A DNA stretch of 64,000 nucleotides, from assembly GCF_017303215.1 (NCBI RefSeq), contig NZ_JAEMWU010000001.1, positions 2,108,001 to 2,172,000 on the forward strand, written 5' to 3'. Source of the DNA: Microbacterium esteraromaticum (GTDB taxonomy: Bacteria; Actinomycetota; Actinomycetes; Actinomycetales; Microbacteriaceae). A program made the position numbers and the translations under genes. A model generated the notes under the pieces. The model was not told where the DNA came from. It did not search any database and saw nothing but the letters and a program-made list of their open reading frames with translations. Below, piece after piece: positions 34,601 through 42,607 of this stretch (its first letter is position 1; every line of letters starts with the position of its first letter).

Positions 34601-35839
34601 ATGACCAAGCGCATCGTCGTCACCGGTATCGGCGCCACGTCCGCGTTGGGCGGCACCGCCCCCGAGAACTGGACCAACCTGCTCGCAGGAAAGCCCGGTG
34701 CCCGGACGCTGACCCACGAGTGGGTCGACCAGTACGAGATCCCGGTGAAGTTCGCCGCTGAGGCCATCGTGCGCCCCGAGGAGGTCCTGCCGCGCCACGA
34801 GGCCAAGCGTCTCGACCCGTCCACGCAGTTCGCACTGATCGCGGCGCGTGAGGCATGGGCGGATGCCGGAGAGCCCGACGTGGCCCCCGAACGTCTCGGC
34901 ATCGACTGGGCGACCGGCATCGGCGGCGTGTGGACACTGCTCGACGCCTGGGACACCCTCCGCGAGCGCGGCCCGCGGCGTGTCATGCCGCTGACGGTGC
35001 CGATGCTGATGCCCAATGCGGGCGCCGGAAATCTCTCGCTGCACTTCGGAGCGAAGGCGTACGCCCGCACCGTCGTCAGTGCGTGCGCGTCGAGCACCGA
35101 GTCGCTGGTGAACGCGTACGAGCACCTGCAGGACGGCTTGGCCGATGTCGTGATCGCCGGAGGCGCCGAGTCGGCGATCCACCCGATCACGATGGCGTCG
35201 TTTGCTTCGGCCCAGGCGCTCTCGCGCCGCAACGACGACCCCGCCGGTGCCTCACGTCCTGGCGCGATTGACCGCGACGGCTTCGTGATGGGCGAGGGCG
35301 GTGCAGCCATGGTCCTCGAGACCGAGGAGCACGCCAAGGCCCGCGGCGCGAAGATCTACGCCTACCTGGTCGGTGGCGGCGTCACGGCCGACTCGTATCA
35401 CATCACCGGCAACGACCCGGAGGGCGCCGGCGCTGCCCGCGCCGTTGAGCAGGCGCTCGCTCAGGCCGGCGCGACTGCCGACGATGTGGCGCACATCAAC
35501 GCCCACGCCACCTCCACCCCGGTCGGCGACCCCAACGAGTACGAGGCTCTCAAGCGTGTCTTCGGAGACCGCATCGATGAGATCCCGGTCTCGGCGACCA
35601 AGGCATCGACCGGCCATCTGCTGGGTGGTACCGGCGCGCTGGAGGCCGTCTACACGGTGCTCGCCCTGCGCGACCGGGTCGCACCGCCCACCATCAACAT
35701 GTCTGAGCCCGACCCGGCTGTGCCGTTCAAGCTGTCGGGTGAACCGCAGCCGCTCGGCGACGGCGATCTGCTGGCGATCAGCAACTCGTTCGGCTTCGGC
35801 GGGCACAACGCCGTTGTCGCGTTCCGCAGCGCCGACTGA
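34601..35839 (+). CDS. fabF: Beta-ketoacyl-ACP synthase II
   Basis: A 412-residue elongating condensing enzyme of type II fatty acid synthesis. The Cys-His-His triad is Cys162 in VVSACASSTES, His in NAHATSTPVGD and His in ASTGHLLGGTGA. The C-terminal SNSFGFGGHNAVVAF is typical. GAAGGA precedes the ATG. Last gene of the fabDHPF unit, closed by a strong hairpin. Confidence 0.96.
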   Translation: MTKRIVVTGIGATSALGGTAPENWTNLLAGKPGARTLTHEWVDQYEIPVKFAAEAIVRPEEVLPRHEAKRLDPSTQFALIAAREAWADAGEPDVAPERLGIDWATGIGGVWTLLDAWDTLRERGPRRVMPLTVPMLMPNAGAGNLSLHFGAKAYARTVVSACASSTESLVNAYEHLQDGLADVVIAGGAESAIHPITMASFASAQALSRRNDDPAGASRPGAIDRDGFVMGEGGAAMVLETEEHAKARGAKIYAYLVGGGVTADSYHITGNDPEGAGAARAVEQALAQAGATADDVAHINAHATSTPVGDPNEYEALKRVFGDRIDEIPVSATKASTGHLLGGTGALEAVYTVLALRDRVAPPTINMSEPDPAVPFKLSGEPQPLGDGDLLAISNSFGFGGHNAVVAFRSAD

Positions 35840-35852
35840 GTCGGCCACGCAT

Positions 35853-35890
35853 GACTGAAGCCCCCTGCTTCCCCGCAGGGGGCTTCAGTC
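35853..35890 (+). terminator. Terminator of the fab operon
   Basis: GACTGAAGCCCCCTGC and its perfect 16-bp complement enclose a TTCCCC loop, 13 bp after the fabF stop. No T-run follows. Confidence 0.85.
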
Positions 35891-35980
35891 GTCTCACGGA
35901 GGATTCGTTTTCTCGGCTTCCGGGAGCGACTCACCGGACCCCGGTACTCGCGCCTCCTCCGCAGGTTTTCATGATCCGAC

Positions 35981-36484
35981 TCAGCCGACTTTGTGCAACC
36001 AGACCACGCGTGCATCGTCACCGGCATGCCGGAACGGTTCCAGTTCCTGGTCCCACGCGGAGCCCAGCGCGACGTCGAGTTCACGTTGCAGTTCGATCGC
36101 GCTGCCGGCGGCGATCTCCATCGCGTAGCGGATGCGGTCCTCACCGATGACGATGTTGCCGGACGCATCGGTCTGCGCGTAGTGGATGCCCAGATCGGGG
36201 GTGTGCAGCCAGCGTCCGCCGTCATTGGCGGGCGTGGGGTCCTCTGAGACCTCGAACCGCAGATGCTCCCACCCGCGGATGGCTGTCGCGAGAGCAGCCC
36301 CCGTACCGACCGGACCGTCCCAGTGGAACTCGGCCCGGCGCGTACCCTGTTGCACGGGCTGATCGCTCCAGTCGAAGCTGACGGCGCGCCCGATGGCGCC
36401 TCCGACCGCCCATTCGAGGTGCGGGCAGAGCGCGCGTGGCGCGGAGTGGATGAACACCACCCCGCGTGCGTATCCCGTCGCCAT
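35981..36484 (-). CDS. DUF3145 family protein
   Basis: This 167-residue protein (MATGYARGVVFIHSAPRALCPHLEWAVGGA) carries conserved Trp and His positions (FSWDWSDQP-like SFDWSDQPVQQG, EFHWDGPVGTG, WEHLRFEVSED). DUF3145 is an actinobacterial family often found beside the fab operon, as in Streptomyces. Its function is unknown. ATG at 36484 follows GGAGAG. It faces fabF convergently. Confidence 0.9.
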   Translation of the reverse strand: MATGYARGVVFIHSAPRALCPHLEWAVGGAIGRAVSFDWSDQPVQQGTRRAEFHWDGPVGTGAALATAIRGWEHLRFEVSEDPTPANDGGRWLHTPDLGIHYAQTDASGNIVIGEDRIRYAMEIAAGSAIELQRELDVALGSAWDQELEPFRHAGDDARVVWLHKVG

Positions 36485-36572
36485 GATCTCTCCGTTTCAT
36501 CAGGTACGTCTTCCCCTACGACCTGAACCGAGAATCCGGCGAACTATGTGGTTGTACGGCGATTATCACCCA

Positions 36573-36610
36573 GATCCGGGCGAATCACAAGCATGTGATC
36601 CGCCCGGATC
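36573..36610 (-). terminator. Hairpin after the oxygenase-like gene
   Basis: GATCCGGGCG-A-ATCAC and GTGAT-C-CGCCCGGATC form a stem with one internal mismatch and a 6-nt loop, 17 bp past the stop of the leftward oxygenase-like gene. Confidence 0.7.
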
Positions 36611-36627
36611 CTCAGGCGTTCAGAGGC

Positions 36628-37413
36628 TCAGGCCTCGCTCATCGCGAGCTTGACCTGCTGGCCCTTCGCGGCATAGTAGGCCGCGCGCGCGGCATCCTTG
36701 CGAGCCTGCTCGGCGTAGCCCGCCTCGAGCACGTCCTGCGCGACCTCGACCTGGGTGTGCTGGTCGGTGCCGTTGTACTTCTCAATGTAGGCGTCGAGCT
36801 CGGGGCCCGACTCCCACGAGGTGATCAGGCAGTAGCGCGGCTCGGTACCGTTGTGCGTCGCGGCGTGCCACAGGCGCTGCGTGTCGACGATCAGCTGGGC
36901 GCCGGCGGGCAGGGCGATCCGGTACTCGATGCTCGGGTCGGTGCGGTTCTCACGCAGGACGAAGTAGCTGTCCTTGTCGTCGGTGAGGTTGAAGAAGCCG
37001 CGGACGACCCATCCGGTGCCATCCGGGTTCAGACGGTTGTTGTCGTCCTGGTGCAGGTTGTACAGGCACTCGCCGTACGGGGTCGGCTGCAGCTCGATGA
37101 TGCGGCAGCGGCCGACGTTCGCACCGGGCTCCTGGGCGCGTGCGGTGAGGGTCGGAGCGATCGCGGTCTGCGAGTCGATCCAGACGCCGTCCTTGTCGGT
37201 GCGCGGCGGCTTGTGGTTCCAGAAGCCGTTGCACTCGATCTCGCCCTTGGCGCTGGCGAGAGGGGCGAAGCGGGTGTCGCCGGAAGACTTCCAGTCGACG
37301 TACTCGATGTCGAGCCATTCCTTGGGGTCCATCTCGGCGCCGTAGCTGTCGAGGATCACGAACCCCTTGTCTTCAAGGGCTGCGGACTTGATGTATCCCA
37401 TGATCTGAGTCAT
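36628..37413 (-). CDS. Putative Fe(II)/2-oxoglutarate oxygenase-like protein, iron-box controlled
   Basis: A 261-residue soluble protein of a family I cannot name. It has the arrangement expected of a facial-triad oxygenase: H121-x-D123 in NLHQDDNN, a VRGFFNLTDD strand, a distal histidine at H183 or H187 in LWHAATHNG, and Arg193 in EPRYCLITSW, the spacing of a 2-oxoglutarate-binding Arg. This fold call is inference. A DtxR/IdeR-type box lies 41 bp upstream, so the gene should be repressed when iron is plentiful. The start is uncertain: ATG at 37413 has AAAGGA very close, and ATG at 37401 (MGYIKSAALEDKGF) has it 14 nt away. Confidence 0.75.
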   Translation of the reverse strand: MTQIMGYIKSAALEDKGFVILDSYGAEMDPKEWLDIEYVDWKSSGDTRFAPLASAKGEIECNGFWNHKPPRTDKDGVWIDSQTAIAPTLTARAQEPGANVGRCRIIELQPTPYGECLYNLHQDDNNRLNPDGTGWVVRGFFNLTDDKDSYFVLRENRTDPSIEYRIALPAGAQLIVDTQRLWHAATHNGTEPRYCLITSWESGPELDAYIEKYNGTDQHTQVEVAQDVLEAGYAEQARKDAARAAYYAAKGQQVKLAMSEA

Positions 37414-37453
37414 GTCCTTTCGTAGCGGGCCAGCACGTTTTAACAGGCCCTAC

Positions 37454-37469
37454 TTAGGCAAGCCTACCT
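37454..37469 (-). promoter_or_regulatory. DtxR/IdeR-type iron box
   Basis: TTAGGCAAGCCTACCT matches the iron-box consensus TWAGGTWAGSCTWACCTWA over its first 13 positions with one mismatch, then appears to lack one base. It stands between the oxygenase-like gene and the DUF262 gene and is 41 bp from the former's start. The same AGGCAAG core is found upstream of dps. Confidence 0.65.
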
Positions 37470-37520
37470 GCGCACCCTGGACACTCCCCAGAGCCCGGCC
37501 AGGAAAAATCTGGCCACGGC

Positions 37521-37526
37521 TAGACT
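37521..37526 (+). promoter_or_regulatory. -10 element TAGACT of the DUF262 gene
   Basis: TAGACT lies 48 nt before the ATG at 37575, with GGAGGA in the leader. Confidence 0.45.
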
Positions 37527-37574
37527 CGATGCGGCGGGTTCCGTCACACCGCCGCTCGGAGGAATCACCCAGTC

Positions 37575-39572
37575 ATGGCAACGGCGACGAATGTCGAAGC
37601 GACCGCAACCGGCACCATCGAGTGGCTCGCCGCTCCCACGACCAACATCGTCGTCCCGGTGTATCAGCGTCAGTACCGCTGGGACATCGGCGGATGCGAG
37701 AAGTTGCTCTCGGACATCCGTGCGGTCGCCGCGCAAGATGACGAGCACCGGCACTTCATCGGCTCCATCCTGTCGGGCCGCGACGCCTCGGGCGGCGACC
37801 TGATCCTGATCGACGGGCAGCAGCGCATCACCACGGTCATGCTGCTGATCGCCGCGCTGCACCACGCGGTGCAGGGCAGTGATCCCGCGATGGCCACCGA
37901 GCTCGAACGCGTCCTCGTCCGCGCCGATGACGCGTCCCGCACCAAGTTGCGCCCGCACCACGCCTGGGCCGAGTTGTACGAGTCGGTCGTGCTCGACCGG
38001 CGCGATGACGCCGACCGCGAGTCGCGCTTCGACGATAACTACGCCTTCTTCCGCAGTCAGGTGCATGCCGATGAAGCCGCTGTGATCTGGCGCGGTCTGC
38101 AGAAGCTCGAACACGTCTCGATCACGCTCGGCGCCAGCGCCAGCGCCCAGCAGATCTTCGAGAGCCTGAACTCGACCGGGCAGCCGCTGCGCGACCACGA
38201 GCTCATCCACAACTACATCCTGATGGGCCTCTCCCACGCCGAGCAGCTGAGCATCGAGCAGGAGTTCTGGCTGCCCATCGAGCAGGCCACCGGTGAGAGC
38301 ATCGGCGCGTTCTGGCGTCACTTCCTGGTGATGACACTCGGCCGCGAGATCGACGTCTCGGGCGAGCACGGCGTGTACGCCGCGTTCCGCGGCTCGTTCC
38401 CCCGACTCGACGCCGCGCGTCTTCGTGCGGATGCCACCGTCTGGCGCGAGTATGCCGAGATCTACGGCATCCTCCTGGACCCGCAAGGCGAATCGGATGC
38501 CGGCATCCGCCGTCATCTGCACCATCTGAACACCTTCGGGCGGGCGACGTACCCCCTCGTGATGAGCGCGTACGGCGACCACCGTCGCGGCGCGATCACG
38601 CGCGACGAGCTGATCGAGGTGCTGGAGTGGACGCAGGCGATGTTCCTGCGCCGCGCGATCGTCGGCCTGCCGACCGACCGGCTCATCGCACGGTTGTGCC
38701 GCGCCCGTCAGACGGGACGCGATGAGCTGATGCGCGCCGTCGCGCGCATCACGCCGTCGGATGAGCGCGTGAGCGCCGTGCTCAAGTATGGGGAGCTCCC
38801 CCACCCCGCGTACGTGCTCGGCCGACTCGAGCAGGTCGATGACCTCGACGCCTACGACATCGAGAGCATCGTGCCGGCGGTCCCCGCCGACGGCTGGAGC
38901 GGAGACGGTTCCCGGGTGTGGAAGGACTACAGCGACGACGAGCAGAACAGCCATCGTGCGCTCGCACCGACGCTGGGAAACCTGACGCTGCTGGAGTCCG
39001 CGCTGACCGAGCGCGTGTTCGGTGCCTCGTTCCCCACCAAACGCGACGATGCCTATGCGCGCAGTGCGGTGCCCGCCACGCGGGAGCTGGCCGCAGTGGC
39101 GAGCTGGAATACCGCGGCGATCACGGCGCGCACCGTCCGCCTGATCGACGAGTTCGTGACGATCTGGGCACGCCCGGCGCTGCCCGAGATCGACGACGAC
39201 GGACTCACCCCGGTGCTCGATGCCGTGCGGCGGCGCGGGTGGCCGATGGGGTGGGAGCGCGAGTTCGACTACTGCGAGTATCGGGGCGAGCACTGGGAGA
39301 TCAAGGATGTGCGCGCCCTGTTCAACCGTGTCTTCCGACGCGCATGGACCGATGATCCGTCCGCGGCGCTCGCCTACAGCGCGAAGCACGGCGGGCCGAT
39401 CTACGACGAGATGGCGTGGAAGGGTCAGTGGGACTCGCTCGATGCCGCGCACCACTTGTACATGGGGTGGGATTCCCACTACATGATGACCGCACTCCAG
39501 GGGGTGCTGGAGGAGTCCGGTATCGCCGCCGAGGTGTTCGTGAAGTACTCCTACGTAGGGAACGTGATGTGA
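37575..39572 (+). CDS. DUF262-DUF1524 (GmrSD-like) protein with altered nuclease motif
   Basis: A 665-residue fusion. The N-terminal DUF262 domain is intact: VPVYQRQYRWD at residues 28-37 and IDGQQRITT at 79-87, the ParB-like nucleotide-binding motifs. The C-terminal DUF1524 domain keeps its scaffold (LGNLTLLESALTERVFG, FPTKRDDAYARS) but the HNH-type EHI-P motif reads IESIVP at residues 429-434, with Ser431 where the histidine is expected. A further ~110 residues rich in Trp/Tyr follow (GWEREFDYCEYRG, HHLYMGWDSHYMM), which I do not recognise. Family members include GmrSD modification-dependent restriction enzymes; this one may bind but not cut. The stop overlaps the next gene's start by one base. 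Confidence 0.85.
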   Translation: MATATNVEATATGTIEWLAAPTTNIVVPVYQRQYRWDIGGCEKLLSDIRAVAAQDDEHRHFIGSILSGRDASGGDLILIDGQQRITTVMLLIAALHHAVQGSDPAMATELERVLVRADDASRTKLRPHHAWAELYESVVLDRRDDADRESRFDDNYAFFRSQVHADEAAVIWRGLQKLEHVSITLGASASAQQIFESLNSTGQPLRDHELIHNYILMGLSHAEQLSIEQEFWLPIEQATGESIGAFWRHFLVMTLGREIDVSGEHGVYAAFRGSFPRLDAARLRADATVWREYAEIYGILLDPQGESDAGIRRHLHHLNTFGRATYPLVMSAYGDHRRGAITRDELIEVLEWTQAMFLRRAIVGLPTDRLIARLCRARQTGRDELMRAVARITPSDERVSAVLKYGELPHPAYVLGRLEQVDDLDAYDIESIVPAVPADGWSGDGSRVWKDYSDDEQNSHRALAPTLGNLTLLESALTERVFGASFPTKRDDAYARSAVPATRELAAVASWNTAAITARTVRLIDEFVTIWARPALPEIDDDGLTPVLDAVRRRGWPMGWEREFDYCEYRGEHWEIKDVRALFNRVFRRAWTDDPSAALAYSAKHGGPIYDEMAWKGQWDSLDAAHHLYMGWDSHYMMTALQGVLEESGIAAEVFVKYSYVGNVM

Positions 39573-40828
39573 TGCGCACTGCTCAGACAACTGTCCGCCG
39601 GATGCAGGATCTCACCGTCGCCGAGCATCGGTTGACGGTTCCGCTGGTATGGGCGGATGCCGATGACGAGCGCACTCTTGAGGTGTTCGCCGCTGTGATC
39701 TCGCGCCCCGGCGGAGAGGACCTGCCGCACCTGGTCTTCCTGCAGGGTGGTCCGGGGCACGAGGCTCCTCGCCCGTTTCACGCACCGTCAGCGCCGGCCT
39801 GGTTGGACACAGCGCTGCAGCACTTCCGGGTCGTCATGCTCGATCAGCGCGGCACCGGACGCTCCACGCCGGTCAGCGACGACCTGCTGTCGCTCGGCGA
39901 TGAGCGCGCGGCCGAATACCTGACCCACCTGCGCGCGGATTCGATCGTGCGCGACGCCGAGGCACTGCGCGAGGCTCTGGGCATCGAGCGGTGGAGCCTG
40001 CTCGGCCAGTCATTCGGCGGCTTCACGACGCTGGCGTACCTCTCCACCGATGCGTCGTCGTTGCAGAGCGTGTTCATCACCGGCGGGCTCAGCACCATCG
40101 ACCGCCACCCCGATGAGGTGTACGCGCTCTGCTACGAGAAGATGCAGACAGCATCCGAGCAGTACTACCGACGCTTTCCCGAGCATCGCGAGCGGATGCG
40201 CGCGCTGGTCGATCTCGCCGCCGCAGGCGAACTCGTGCTGCCCGACGGCGAGATCGTCTCGGTCTCGCGGCTGCGCTCGGTCGGTTCGGCGCTGGGCACC
40301 AACGATGGCTGGCAGACGCTGTGGTCACTGCTCGAGCTTGACCCGCGCACGAACGCGTTCCGCTACGACCTCGCTGCGGCGATGCCGTACGGCGGCCGCA
40401 ATCCGCTGTACTACGTGTTCCACGAGTCCAGCTACGCCTCGGGGCAGGCGACGCGGTGGTCGGCAGAGCGCATGACGCCCGTCGCCTTCGATGAGGACCC
40501 CACTCTGTTCACCGGCGAGCACATTCAGAGCTCGTGGACCGAGACGGTTCCGGCGTTCCGGCCCTGGCGCGGTGTCGCCATGCGTCTGGCTGAACACGAG
40601 TGGCCGAAGATCTACGACGCGGAGGCGATTGCGGCGTCGGGCGTGACCGGGGCTGCCGCTGTGTATCTGAATGACGTCTACGTGCCGTACGAGTTCTCGA
40701 TGGAGACCGCACGGCTGCTGCCCGGTGTGCACCCGTGGGTGACCAACGAGCACGAGCACAACGGGCTGCGTTCGGGACCCGTGCTGCAACGTCTGATCGA
40801 CATCGCTGACGGCCGCGCGGTGCGCTGA
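39572..40828 (+). CDS. Alpha/beta hydrolase, S33 (prolyl aminopeptidase-like)
   Basis: A 418-residue serine hydrolase. The oxyanion motif is VFLQGGPGHEAPRP at about residues 56-68, DQRGTGRSTP follows, the nucleophile elbow is LLGQSFGG with Ser147, and a late His lies in VTNEHEHNGLRSG. This is the proline iminopeptidase-type arrangement, which releases N-terminal residues from peptides. The true substrate is unknown. The ATG at 39572 overlaps the DUF262 stop (TGATG), and no independent ribosome-binding site of good spacing is seen, so translation is coupled. Convergent with BrkB, 13 bp away. Confidence 0.9.
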   Translation: MRTAQTTVRRMQDLTVAEHRLTVPLVWADADDERTLEVFAAVISRPGGEDLPHLVFLQGGPGHEAPRPFHAPSAPAWLDTALQHFRVVMLDQRGTGRSTPVSDDLLSLGDERAAEYLTHLRADSIVRDAEALREALGIERWSLLGQSFGGFTTLAYLSTDASSLQSVFITGGLSTIDRHPDEVYALCYEKMQTASEQYYRRFPEHRERMRALVDLAAAGELVLPDGEIVSVSRLRSVGSALGTNDGWQTLWSLLELDPRTNAFRYDLAAAMPYGGRNPLYYVFHESSYASGQATRWSAERMTPVAFDEDPTLFTGEHIQSSWTETVPAFRPWRGVAMRLAEHEWPKIYDAEAIAASGVTGAAAVYLNDVYVPYEFSMETARLLPGVHPWVTNEHEHNGLRSGPVLQRLIDIADGRAVR

Positions 40829-40841
40829 CGCCGCGCGGCCG

Positions 40842-41855
40842 TCAGCGGCGCGAGCGTCGCAGACGGCGGGCGGCCTGCTCCTCCTCGACGTCGCGGGCCG
40901 CGGCTCGTTCGATCCGCTCGGTATCGCGGAGCGCGACCTGCAGGTCGCGCTCCGCGGGAATCCCCGCGCGCAGTTCGCGCACGCGCTCCAGTTCGGCGTC
41001 GAACAGCGCTCCGAGTAGGAGCGCCATGTTTCCGATCCAGAGCCACAGCAGAAAGATGATCACGCCGGCGAACGACCCGTAGATGCGGTCGTAGTCGGCG
41101 AAGTTGCTGACGTAGAAACCGAGACCGGCGGATGCTACAGCGAACACGGCCACCGCGATGATCGCGCCCACGCTCACCAGCCGGAAGTGCGCGTGGGCGA
41201 TGTTGGGCGCGAAATAGTACAGAATCGCGATGATCAGTACCACCAGCAGGACGAGAACGGGCCACCGCGCGAAACGCCAGGTTTGGAGTGCCAGGTCGCC
41301 GACACCGAAGGTGCGACCGAGCGTTTGCACGAGAGGCCAGCTGAGCGCCGCGACACCGCCCGCGGCCGACACCAGCGCGAATACCGCCGCCGTCACCAGC
41401 AGGTGCACGGGCTTGGCCTTCCAGGGCATCCGCCCTTCCGGCACACCGTAGATGCGATTGATCGCCCGTCCGAGCGCTGTGACGTAGCGTGCCACTGACC
41501 ACAACGCGATCGCCAGTGCCGAGACGAGCACCCACCCCGACCCCGCGGCGGTCGCCGCCTCCTGCAGCGGGCCATCGATACCGGCGTACACATCCGGGGG
41601 CAACATCTCGCGTGCGGCATCCAGCGCCGCGCGCATACCGTCATCCTTATCGCCCCCCAGGCTGATCAGTGAGAACACCGCGATGAGCGTCGGCACGATG
41701 CTGAGCAGCGCGTAGAAAGTCTGCCCGGCTGCGGCATCCGGCGCGGCCGTGCGGAAGAAGCCGCGCGCGACGCGTCTCAGGATGAGACCGGCCGCGTCAC
41801 GGCGACCTGCATGGGCTGATCCGGTCGCTCGTCCCGCCTTCTGCTCACGACTCAT
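40842..41855 (-). CDS. YihY/BrkB family inner membrane protein
   Basis: A 337-residue membrane protein with about six hydrophobic segments and the family's N-terminal FFRTAAPDAAAGQTFYALLSIVPTL, the central IYGVPEGRMPWKAKPVHLL, and YDRIYGSFAGVIIFLLWLWIGNMALLLGA. The C-terminus is a basic, Arg/Glu-rich cytoplasmic tail. Once called ribonuclease BN, the family is now considered membrane proteins of unknown transport role. ATG at 41855. Confidence 0.92.
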   Translation of the reverse strand: MSREQKAGRATGSAHAGRRDAAGLILRRVARGFFRTAAPDAAAGQTFYALLSIVPTLIAVFSLISLGGDKDDGMRAALDAAREMLPPDVYAGIDGPLQEAATAAGSGWVLVSALAIALWSVARYVTALGRAINRIYGVPEGRMPWKAKPVHLLVTAAVFALVSAAGGVAALSWPLVQTLGRTFGVGDLALQTWRFARWPVLVLLVVLIIAILYYFAPNIAHAHFRLVSVGAIIAVAVFAVASAGLGFYVSNFADYDRIYGSFAGVIIFLLWLWIGNMALLLGALFDAELERVRELRAGIPAERDLQVALRDTERIERAAARDVEEEQAARRLRRSRR

Positions 41856-41933
41856 CTCATCAGTGTGACGTCAGGATCGCGCCTCGCAAAGTAGCACGAT
41901 GAGCAAGCCCTTGTCTTACGCCCGGCACCCTTC

Positions 41934-42542
41934 CTATACCTGCACCTCAGCGCGACGCCGCCGCAGCAGCAGAATGAGCGCGATCGCGACCATCGCGAGC
42001 ACGACCGTCAGCCCGGTGCCACCCCAGAACAGCACGGTCGGCCATGAGCTTGCGACGGTCTGCTCATCATCGACGCCGTCGATCAGGTCAGCAGATGCAG
42101 TGCGCACGAGCGGGCGCGTCGAATCACCGAGGTAGACACTCAAGAGCGCGGTCGCACGCCGCTCGCCGACGGGGATGTCGCCGACTGTCACCGGGATCTC
42201 GATCGCCGTCGCCTCTGCCGCGGCGAGTGTGAGCAACCAGGTCACCTCGTTGTCCTCGAACTCAGCGCCAGCGAGAGATCCAACCGTCACGAACTCCGGT
42301 GGGGTCAGCACCACCCTCACCTGCAGCGCCTCACCCCGGTTCGTGATCTCAGCGCTGTAGGTGAGCTCGTCCCCGGCGCCCAGGGACTCCACGCCGCTGG
42401 TCAGCGTCACCGCGATGCTCGGCGTGGCTTGCTCGTCGGCCGCGGCGTGGGCGGCACCGATCCCGGTCGACCCGAGCATCGCGAGCAGGAATGTGAGTAC
42501 GGCCGCACGGGAGACGACCCTTGAGAGATGTGTGAGTGACAT
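41934..42542 (-). CDS. Secreted membrane-anchored protein with DUF11/CARDB-like domain
   Basis: A 202-residue protein with a signal peptide (RAAVLTFLLAMLGSTGIGAAHAAADE), one Ig-like domain of the DUF11 or CARDB type (SLGAGDELTYSAEITNRGEALQ), and a C-terminal membrane segment followed by RRRRAEVQV. It is thus anchored outside the cell, without a sortase motif. The start ATG at 42542 lies 12 bp after a hairpin; an upstream GTG at 42581 would read through that hairpin. It is downstream of the giant DUF11 gene on the same strand and is probably part of the same surface system. Confidence 0.78.
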   Translation of the reverse strand: MSLTHLSRVVSRAAVLTFLLAMLGSTGIGAAHAAADEQATPSIAVTLTSGVESLGAGDELTYSAEITNRGEALQVRVVLTPPEFVTVGSLAGAEFEDNEVTWLLTLAAAEATAIEIPVTVGDIPVGERRATALLSVYLGDSTRPLVRTASADLIDGVDDEQTVASSWPTVLFWGGTGLTVVLAMVAIALILLLRRRRAEVQV

Positions 42543-42553
42543 GTCACGGATTC

Positions 42554-42589
42554 GGTGACGGGTGGATCCTTCGGGTTCCACCCGTCACC
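42554..42589 (-). terminator. Hairpin between the giant adhesin gene and the small DUF11-like gene
   Basis: GGTGACGGGTGGA and its perfect 13-bp complement enclose a short TTCG-centred loop. It ends 18 bp past the adhesin stop and lies 12 bp before the next gene, so it may terminate most adhesin transcripts while letting some read through. Confidence 0.72.
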
Positions 42590-42607
42590 TGTCCCTTCGC
42601 TTCTCGA

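Noticed and set aside
37575..40828. Calling the DUF262 gene plus hydrolase an active restriction or defence island
   Set aside because: No transposase, methyltransferase or other defence genes are near, and the nuclease histidine is missing. Kept only as a candidate pair in the findings.
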